From Datisca glomerata (taxonomy: Eukaryota > Streptophyta > Magnoliopsida > Cucurbitales > Datiscaceae): 64,000 nucleotides of DNA. How positions within the stretch are numbered: position 1 is the stretch's first letter; every line of letters begins with the position of its first letter. The position numbers and the translations under genes were made by a program. This document shows positions 56,340-64,000 of the stretch, piece after piece. The notes beneath the pieces are model-generated. The model was given only the letters and a program-made list of their open reading frames with translations. It did no database searches and was not told where the DNA came from. The DNA lies in NCBI GenBank assembly GCA_003255025.1, contig QANY01002362.1:1-64000 (forward strand), given 5' to 3'.

Positions 56340-57459
56340 ATATTTCTAGCCTCTTGGAACCTACTAGCTTCACAGTTGACTCTAAAAATCCATAATGGAC
56401 TAAGGCTATGGAAGATGAGTTTCAAGCTTTAAAATCTCAGCAAACCTGGTCCTTAGTGCCCTTACCTCCTGAAAAGAACCGTGTTGGTTGCATGTGGGTA
56501 TATAGAATCAAGTTGAACTCATATAGCATTATTGCTAGGTATAAGGTAAGACTTGTTGCTAAGGGCTTTCATTAGGAAGCTAGTTTGGACTATGAAGAAA
56601 CCTTCAGTCTTGTTATTAAGAAGCTAACCATGAGGATCATTCTATCTTGTGTAGCATAATTCAATTAGCCTCTCAGACAGTTAGATGTCAAGAATGCATT
56701 CTTGCATGGATTTCTCTATAAAAAAATGTGTACATGTCACAACCTGCTAGTTTTGTTGATACTTCTAACCCCTTATATATTTGTAGACTAAATAAATCTC
56801 TTTATGGCTTAAAATAGGCTCCAAGGGCCTGGTTTGATAGGTTTACAACTCATCTCCAAACACTGGGATTCACTACCTCACAATTTGATAGATCACTCTT
56901 TATTAGATTTGTTGGAGCATCTCTTACATATCTCTTATTGTATGTTGATGATATAGTTATCATTAGACCAGAAAAACTCTACATTAAATAGTTTATCACA
57001 TCCTTACAGCATGAATTTGAGATGACAGATCTAGGTAAGCTTCAATACTTTCTAGGTTTGGAGATTCATCAATCCTCCAAAGGCATATTTGTTAATCAAA
57101 TAAAGTATGTCAAAGATCTTCTCAAGAAAGTTGGAATGATAGAAGCAAAACCCTATAAGTCTTCATGTTCTACAAAATTATATGTCACTTCTTGCTCAGG
57201 ATCACCATTGTGTGATATAACATGTTACAGAATCTTAGTAGGAGCTCTTTGATATCTTACTTTTACAATGCCTGACATAACTTTTGTTTTCAACAAAGTA
57301 TTCCAATTAATGCACTCTCCAACTACAACACACTTATCTACTGTCAAACGGATTCTAAGATACATTATTGCAACTTTGGATCATAGAAATTGGTTCAAAC
57401 CTAGAAATCTGCAACTTCATGCCTTCGTTGATACAGATTGGGTTGGTGACCCATCTTAC
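56340..57459 (+). pseudogene. Copia C reverse transcriptase and partial RNase H
   Basis: WTKAMEDEFQALKSQQTWSL starts RT after a stop; CMWVYRIKLNS, DVKNAFLHGFLYKKM and the intact catalytic box LYVDDIVII (from 56938) follow, then MTDLGKLQYFLGLEIHQSSK. RNase H: MPDITFVFNKVFQLMHSPTT, TVKRILRYI, HAFVDTDWVGDPSY, where it ends at the LTR. Frameshifts lie near 56740-56800. Confidence 0.85.
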
Positions 57460-57684
57460 TGTATTAGTCTTTTAGTAGTAAAATGATAGTAGCTTATTAA
57501 CGGTCATGTCATGACAGCTATATTTAACAACCCTTTTATCTTGTATATTGTATGTATATATATTTTGTTTCGAAGGCTTAATGAAATGACAATGAAGCGT
57601 TCTTTCTTCTTGGCTCTCTCTCTTCTTCTTTGAGTGTAAGTCTTGACAGTTTAGCCTCTTCATAACTTGTCATATTATTCTTCA
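57460..57684 (+). repeat. 3' LTR of copia C
   Basis: TGTATTAGTCTTTTAGTAG to CATATTATTCTTCA, aligned with 53302-53560; shorter by about 35 bases, mainly in the CT-rich part. Confidence 0.8.
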
Positions 57685-59182
57685 TATTATACTACATACT
57701 ACGATTTTATTTCTCCATACCTACACATTGTCACTAGCATTTGGATTGACCATAAGCTGACTAATATTATTATTATGAAAAAAATAATCCGCAATATAGA
57801 AAAAGAAGCATTATAATATTAAGAAAATAGGGAAACTATCCTACATTGTCTCCTAAAATTTACCGTTTTGCGTTCATACATTATCTTTCGTGGAGGTAAT
57901 GATATCTCATATATTTAGAGAATGAAATCAAGTGATGGATAAATTAGCTCATTATGGAATAAATTAACGCTTCTTAGTTTTACTTATTACGATCATTCAG
58001 ATTTTATGCAGAACACTATATGGTCAACAGTGATATGCACTTTTTGTCATATTTTCGTCATTAGTTTCGGGTGTACAATTTTTCCTATTAAGAATTTTTC
58101 CCATAAGTTTTTTTCTCAGTTAGTTTTAATGAGCGAGACACTCCTTGAGTTGGTTTGTTCTTCCAACTAATTGTTTCACTTTTTTTTACTTGCATTTGGG
58201 TCGTATTACTTCAAAGTAGTTTGTATTCTTTTCTTCTTTTTTTACTAATATATCAGTTTTTTTCTTGAGTTTGGTGATCCTATGATAGGAGGTCATGTTG
58301 GATGTGTCAACATAGTTGAGATATTGCTTCTTGATCTCCTTGATATCTCTCACTCAGACTTATTTTTAATTTAAAAAAATAACCCTAGATAAAATTAAAC
58401 GATAAAGTTGAGAACCATAGTTCCATGTCAGTGTGCATGAACGTCTGGCTATAAGCATAAGCCATTGTGACTTCATGTGAACTACATGACCAGCTCTATT
58501 CTAAAAAGGACTGAAGCTGGACAAGTTGTCCTGCTACTTAAAATTAAAAGGTGGTATTAAATAAATAAAGATATATGTGTGTGTGTATATATATACATAT
58601 AAAATGTAGATTGTGGTCTAACCAAATAAAAAGATTCCCACATATAGTAGGCGTGGTTCACTTGAGAAAGAAAAAGTGGAATCTTCCCCTCACATTCGGA
58701 ACCATTCTGTTTTCATCTTTTCATACATAGGCATGTGGGCCTTTTCTGTTGGAAGAAGTTTTTTAATCATACTGTTCAAGAATGCAGTACAGTCCATGTA
58801 CAATATAAGACTATTTTTATGTATATTTAGACATAAATTATGTAAATACGTACATAATTTTCGTTCAAATGTACATAAAACAACTCAGTTACTACTTGAG
58901 TTATACCATAGAATTTTTCACAGTTCAATGGTATCTTTCATGTCTTAACAACTAATACTAACAATGATGACTGTGAGATCTTCTTTTGAAAAAAAAATTA
59001 CAACCGATGAAAATGGGTGTAAGAGATTAAAATTATATTTTAACTAGAAAAAAGTTAATAATAATTCTAAATAACATGTGAAACTACATACAATGGTTGT
59101 ACATCCATTTTTCCTCATGTGTCAAAGCCATTGTTTTTTTAGGTTTTTAGTCTTCTAGCTGAAGTTTCACATGCATAAACTC
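57685..59182. other. Upstream intergenic region of CEP gene 2
   Basis: AT-rich, no gene recognised. A (TG/TA)n run lies near 58574-58600. Confidence 0.5.
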
Positions 59183-59190
59183 TATAAATA
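59183..59190 (+). promoter_or_regulatory. TATA box of CEP gene 2
   Basis: TATAAATA, 206 bases before the start codon. Expected transcription start near 59215 would place the long (CT)n tract in the 5' UTR. Confidence 0.65.
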
Positions 59191-59242
59191 CCAACAAGGG
59201 TTCAATGCTTCTACGTACCACTAATACATTTAAACACTAATA

Positions 59243-59271
59243 TCTCTCTCACTCTCTCTTCTCTCCCTTCT

Positions 59272-59328
<57 letters not shown>
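59243..59328 (+). repeat. (CT)n microsatellite in CEP gene 2 leader
   Basis: About 85 bases of CT repeats with few interruptions between the TATA box and the start codon, so probably transcribed. CT-rich leaders are common in plant genes; length variation here could affect expression. Confidence 0.8.
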
Positions 59329-59395
59329 ATCGATCTCCAATCTTTCAGCTTTAAAATAGCAATTTAGTTCCTTCTGAAACCATAACTCAGTAGAA

Positions 59396-59689
59396 ATGGC
59401 CAATGTCAATCTAACTTGCTTGTTTCTTGTGCTAGTGATATTGTCTCATGAACTTGTGTTTTCTGAAGGAAGGAGTTTGAGAGTAAGGAAGAACAATAAC
59501 AACATGACCAAATGTGTAAAATGTTTGATCAGTGATAATGGAAAAGGAAACATGGCCAAAGATACCAAAGCAAGCAATGTTGGACGGCTAAAGAAATTGC
59601 ACCATAGAAGAGCTGATGAATTTATAGATGCTTTTCGACCCACTACTCCTGGTCATAGCCCTGGTGTTGGTCATTCCATTCACAACTGA
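59396..59689 (+). CDS. CEP-family peptide hormone precursor, one CEP domain
   Basis: A 97-aa secreted precursor. Residues 1-23 are a signal peptide (hydrophobic CLFLVLVILSHELVF) followed by SEGRSL, the usual post-signal motif of CEP precursors. A basic variable region (residues 27-72, Asn- and Lys-rich) leads to DAFRPTTPGHSPGVGH at 78-93 and a short SIHN tail. The domain matches xxFRPTxPGxSPGxGH completely, including the SPGVGH ending seen in the founding CEP1. The mature peptide would be a hydroxyprolinated apoplastic ligand for CEPR-type receptor kinases (family knowledge). No intron, as usual. The start is the first ATG after the TATA box in this frame, in an AGAAATGGC context. Same strand as the two-domain CEP gene 34 kb upstream. 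Confidence 0.95.
   Translation: MANVNLTCLFLVLVILSHELVFSEGRSLRVRKNNNNMTKCVKCLISDNGKGNMAKDTKASNVGRLKKLHHRRADEFIDAFRPTTPGHSPGVGHSIHN
59627..59674 (+). other. CEP domain of CEP gene 2
   Basis: Encodes DAFRPTTPGHSPGVGH, a full match to the family consensus. It differs from domain 1 of the other CEP gene only at the GSS/GHS and GAG/GVG positions. Confidence 0.93.
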
Positions 59690-62150
59690 TCTTATTTGAA
59701 ACTTAACATGCAATGTAGCAATAATGCTAGCTTCTTTTATTGTTCTTGTATGTTTATTGTATTTAATTTGGGCTTGTAAATCATGTGTGTTTCCATTTCT
59801 TTCTCTCCTTTTTGTAGGGTTTCATTAATTGTTTGTTTGAATGACTAGACATTATTTCTGGATTAATCTACTTTTCCATTGATTTATTGTAATGTGTAAT
59901 CTCTATTATTTAAGAATTGTGTTTATTTCAAAATGTTTAAGATTAATTTGCTCTCTTTCTCTCTGTTAATGTGTAGAGGCTTGCAGTTTCTTAATCTCCC
60001 CATGCAACTGTATAAGGCAAATATGACCAATTTCAATACTGAAGACAAAACATATCACAAAGGATTAGAATATATCATAAAGATAAAATAACATTCAAGG
60101 ATGCCGTACGTGATATAATTTATAAGCTCAACAGGCAACAAATAAAGTTGTAAGTTTGAAAATATACTGAGGAGCACAATCTCGAAACCTTCTATCAATA
60201 TACTCATAGAATAATAATTACTCTATACGCTAAGGAAATGATATCTTGACAAAGACAGGACAAACATGATTGCCTTTGTATAAATGGATATTTGTTAACA
60301 TATACTAGATATGTTAGAGAGATTTACTCATATTGTATATGGACATGCAAGCAACACACAATTATCAACTTCATTTAACGGACCAAATCAAAATGTACCA
60401 AGTTTGATAGAGACTTGGGAATATACATGCACGATGTATACTGTTCAATTTCTAAAAGGAAGATCTGCACAAAAAAAACTAGCTTCACGAAGACTAGAAA
60501 AAAGATTTAATTAAATCCACCAAATATCATGCAGTTAATTTATCAGTTTCTTTGTTGTTTGTCTAATAGCAATAATAGATCAGATACATGTATGTATGTT
60601 CCATTTATAAGGCCATTAAGCCTGCAACCGTATTTTGTAAAAATTATAGACAGAATTAATTCTATGATGATGACATGGTCGATATGTAAGTTCTACGATT
60701 GTAAAAATTCTCATATTTATAAGTGAATAATGAAAAGTTACTTTTAGAAGATATATGAGTCGTATAAATCATTTAGAACTTTTCTAATAAAACTGTCTTA
60801 TCAATTACTGTAATTTAAACTTGAAAACTTTTTTAAAACTATTTCATAATTTTTTGACGATTGGAAAATCATAGCAGCCCACAGTTTTTAGTTTAAACTT
60901 TAATTTGAAGATATGATGATGTTCTTCACCATAAAACTGTCTTATCAATCTAGTTGTTTCTAGCTCTGTTTTGGTCATGCTGTTAAGCTAGGAGTTTTCC
61001 TTATATATTTGTATTTTTAGTAATTATAACATATTTATCTTCTAACTAAACAAAAATTGAAGAGAATGAACATATTGAAAAAGAATTTAAATTCAAAATT
61101 ATTTATTAAGCAAGAGACTTATAAAAAATAAACAAAGAGGAGACAAAAAAATTAAAATTAAAAGGATCTTAATTAACTAATATCGAAAATCTTTCCACCA
61201 ACCCCATTACTTTTGAATCAACAAAGGAGAAAAGGATATCATTTTGAAATGATAGGACTGGCGAATTGAAATAAATAAATATATTTTTGTCATATGTATA
61301 TTATTATTTTAGCATGAGGAATACTCTGTCAGTCTGTCTATTTCAAATAAAAGCAACAAGGCATACTCAGTTCGATTAACATAAGGCAGACTGACCTCCA
61401 TAAGCTGGGGAAATTCCTTTTCGTACTGAATTTTTAACAAATAATAAAACAGCTTTTTTGCTGCTAACTGCAAGAGAATCTTCTTTATTTTAATGCCAAT
61501 GATAAAAAGTTCAAACTCCCACACTTTTGAAGGGTCGCGACCTCACCAAATTGGCGGCGCCCCGTTGAATAGTTAGGTCTTTGTCCCTTCGTGAAAGGAC
61601 TTTTGTCTTCTGCTTTCAAGGGTTTTTTAAAAACTTGAAGTACATATTATTTGAATTCCTTCTTTCTTTATTTTTTTATTTTTTTATAAATGAAAAATAT
61701 ATAAACTGAAAAGATAATTACATAAATATAAATAGCATATTTCAGGAAGATACAAAAGAAAATGGTCAACAAAGTCAACTCCAAAAAACTCGTCTAAAAG
61801 GCAACGCAACATCTAAGGGCTTTAAGAAAGATCATGGTATGGGACATTTAAAACACGTCCCGTGGTTATAAAAATCCCAACAAACTGCACACTAGTTCAT
61901 CGCATAGATCATGTTTAGTAACCAACAAAACGACTACGACCTTACGCCCATGTTCAGGCCCGTATTCAACTAATGGTCACCACCAAGGTAGGATAGTAGA
62001 TAGATATCTAAAGCAAAAGGAGAGCAAGGAAAGAGAGAGGATGTGGGGTGGGGGAGGCAAGGTCTTTATAAGTCAGACCTTAAATTTATAAATTATCACA
62101 ACTTAAAGTTAAAACATTCAACAGTCTTTATAAATTAGATATATGGTTAC
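59690..62150. other. 2.4-kb stretch downstream of CEP gene 2
   Basis: No gene recognised. A short GC-rich phrase at 61536-61565 (TCGCGACC...GGCGGCGCCCCG) stands out from the AT-rich background but matches nothing I can name. Confidence 0.45.
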
Positions 62151-62189
62151 AAGTGACAAACAAATAGGAATTACACAAAGATATTTAAG

Positions 62190-62720
62190 TTCAGCTCCCA
62201 AGGTGCTGCCACCATCATGCCAATTTGATCTTCTTTGAAGTACTTGAGCCTAGAGAGCATAGATCTTACATTCTGAGATATCGGTTTACTAATTACCGTC
62301 TTATCTCTCAACCTACCTTCAAACACCCTAGAATTCATCTTCATCCACATGTAGTAAATGAAGGAGGGGAAAACAATTCTTAAAATAGATGTTGTAAGGC
62401 CATTCCCCTTGCTCCAAACTAAGAGCCAAGAGATAAGTTCAGTCCAGCTATTTGTTCTTCAAACTAGCTCATTCAATAAGTAGATGAGAACTTGTCTCAG
62501 GGCACCCCACACAAAAAAGGCATTCAAAAGGTCCATTAGAACCACTAATATTCCATTGTGCAATCCTATCTTCGATGGTTAGTTTATCAAGGATGCCCAA
62601 CCAAGAGATAAAATATACACCTTGGAATGTGATGTTTAGACCAAATAAGTCTAGCTCATCTGACATTATCCTTGTGTGGAGCCAAGTACATGTAGGTGTG
62701 GCTAGAGGAGAACTACCCAT
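62190..62720 (-). pseudogene. LINE C-terminal zf-RVT domain
   Basis: WLGILDKLTIEDRIAQWNIS followed by CLFCVGCPETSSHLL is the zf-RVT signature (cysteines then His) found at the end of plant LINE ORF2. The reading continues leftward with a frameshift to MKMNSRVFEGRLRDKTV and MLSRLKYFKEDQ. Confidence 0.75.
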
Positions 62721-63080
62721 TTAGGCTAGCTTACCATCTCCAAATGTCTGGTCTAAAGGAAAAATGAGGGGGTAAGAAACTGTTCATGATCTCCATCATT
62801 TCACCTCACCTTGTGGGAGGCCAAACTCACTAATCAATATGAATGACCACATTTACTTTAGAATCAATGCACCATCTTATTACTGCCAAAATTCTATGAC
62901 TGAATCAAGGTAGTAGGATGTCCAAGGGATGCCATCTATCAGTTAGAAGGTTTACTGAAGATCCATCCACAATCCTTACAGAGCACAAGGGTAGGAACTT
63001 TTCCCTAAGTTTGAGAATCTTTCTCCAAACCCAGGAAAGGTTAAAGGGGATCTTCACCAAGAAAATATAACTCTTTCTAA

Positions 63081-63656
63081 TCAGGAAGATCTTGCACCAG
63101 TCTTTCTATAGAGACTTCTTTGAAGTGAAAACCAGAACCATGGGTATTTTTCCCCAGTCATCCTATTGGAGAGCAATAAATCTTTGATACTCAATCTATC
63201 TTGGTCTTTTTCACAGCACAAGTCAAAGCATGCTACCTTGTCCCTTGTGAACTTAGTCTCACTCCCATTCCACAAGAAGTTTTTTAGGAGGTCTTGGACC
63301 ATTTTAACCATTATATTAGGCAAAATGAATAGGCCTACCAAAAATTGAAACATTGCTAAGAGTACAGCTCTAATCAGTTGCAATCTCCCAGCATATGATA
63401 AGTATTTTGAGGCTCAAGATCTGATTCTAGCAGTGATTCTCTCCACCAGAGAGTCATAATCATCCCTACCCAGTTTAGTTGTGATTAGGGGCATTCCCAG
63501 GTACCTAACAGGGAGTTGGCCCTCAAGAAATCCCAGGGTCTCATGGATAGCTAAAGTAGTGTCCTCATAAACCCTTAATAAAAAGGTTTGGCTCTTATGG
63601 AAGTTGGGTTGCAAGCCAGAGAGGCTTTGAATGATTTCAAGGAAGTCTTTGATCAT
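63081..63656 (-). pseudogene. LINE RT C-terminal part, one Trp-to-stop change
   Basis: Two stretches in the same frame separated by a single TGA at 63414-63416, which replaces the Trp of the usual ARIRSW motif. Before it: LPVRYLGMPLITTKLGRDDY and SLVERITARIRS. After it: ASKYLSYAGRLQLIRAVLL. These are the standard plant L1-type RT thumb motifs. Confidence 0.85.
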
Positions 63657-64000
63657 TAAGATAGACTCTTTGCTACCTCTGCAAAGGATAGTAGGTCATC
63701 TGTAAAGCACAAGTTTACCAGGATCAATTATTCACATCTCAAATGGCATTCGAAGTCGGTATGCTTGGCAGCAAAGTTAGGAATCTCATATAGGACTTTT
63801 GTGGTAATAACAAACAGATATAGAGAGATAAGATCCTCTTGCCTAATTCTTTTAGCTCCCTTAAAGTAACCATAAAGCTCTCTATTTATCTTCACAGAGT
63901 AAGAATGTGATGAGACACACTCCATGACCCAAGAAATGAAAGGATCTGGAAAATTGAGGCATTGGAGGGCTTTCCCAATGAGGATCCAGTTAACATTATC

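Larger units (their letters stand above)
53302..57684 (+). mobile_element. Ty1/copia element C, degenerate
   Basis: 5' LTR 53302-53560, primer-binding site 53561, gag, protease, pre-integrase, integrase, RT, truncated RNase H and 3' LTR 57460-57684. The order is the standard copia order. RNase H runs directly into the 3' LTR (DTDWVGDPSY then LTR), so the last part of pol and the polypurine tract were deleted. Many Trp and Gln codons have become stops. No target duplication was found. Gag is closely related to copia B. Confidence 0.92.
62151..64000 (-). mobile_element. LINE (non-LTR) retrotransposon, runs off the end
   Basis: Minus-strand ORF2 remnant entering from beyond 64000. Seen in order: RT palm with a degenerate IRQEDLISLYLF (usual GxRQGDPxSPxLF) at 63925-63728; the active-site box as FTDDLLSFAE near 63700 in a shifted frame; thumb region HETLGFLEGQLPVRYLGMPL and VERITARIRS (63656-63417); MQLIRAVLLAMFQFLVGLFI and FLWNGSETKFTRDKVA (63383-63081); and a zf-RVT-like C-terminus (62720-62190). 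Several stops and frameshifts; no poly(A) tail was identified at the 3' end near 62150. Confidence 0.88.

Noticed and set aside
59446..59643. Minus-strand frame opposite CEP gene 2
   Set aside because: Antisense shadow of the CEP coding sequence with no family resemblance.
61536..61565. GC-rich phrase as an rRNA or tRNA fragment
   Set aside because: Too short and it does not fit a conserved rRNA or tRNA segment that I can recall.

Overview
This is a eudicot-type plant nuclear window: AT-rich, intron-containing gene debris, degenerate Ty1/copia, CACTA and LINE retro/transposons, and two genes for secreted CEP (C-TERMINALLY ENCODED PEPTIDE) precursors. I do not attempt a species call. No tRNA, rRNA, CRISPR or bacterial-type features were seen.

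The two intact host genes are both on the + strand: a two-domain CEP precursor (24691-25167, 158 aa) and a one-domain CEP precursor (59396-59689, 97 aa). Each has a TATA box, a signal peptide, a variable spacer and the diagnostic FRPTxPGxSPGxGH-type peptide. They look like members of one CEP cluster pushed 34 kb apart by transposon insertions. CEP peptides are root/shoot signals perceived by CEPR-type receptor kinases (established for the family).

Layout. 1-4.4 kb: a 1.39-kb tandem duplication (with an N inside a poly-C run) next to possible exons of an unidentified minus-strand gene. 4.5-6.9 kb: minus-strand copia remnant. 6.9-9.4 kb: nothing recognised. 9.4-13.0 kb: two minus-strand copia remnants separated by a ~1-kb purine-only (GAA/GGA)n tract; one remnant carries a 264-bp hAT-like MITE with an 8-bp target duplication. 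13.0-14.9 kb: truncated non-coding LTR element. 14.9-19.4 kb: nothing recognised. 19.4-23.8 kb: minus-strand copia with a smaller MITE-like insertion. 24.5-25.6 kb: CEP gene 1. 27.2-41.65 kb: a 14.4-kb CACTA (En/Spm) element whose Transposase_24 gene is split by a head-to-tail copia array, and which also contains the first exon of a receptor-like kinase. 41.9-48.4 kb: copia element whose integrase is interrupted by a 4.5-kb insertion flanked by a 9-bp direct repeat and containing host-gene exon fragments, one resembling HGH1 exon 1. 48.8-49.5 kb: MITE-like. 50.4-53.1 kb: a complete 2.6-kb non-autonomous LTR element with TSD ATTAC. 53.3-57.7 kb: copia. 59.2-59.8 kb: CEP gene 2. 62.1-64.0 kb: minus-strand LINE running off the end.

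The most interesting biology is the CEP pair and the nested-transposon 'gene-fragment traps' between them. Everything was read by eye; no alignment, similarity search or structure prediction was run.
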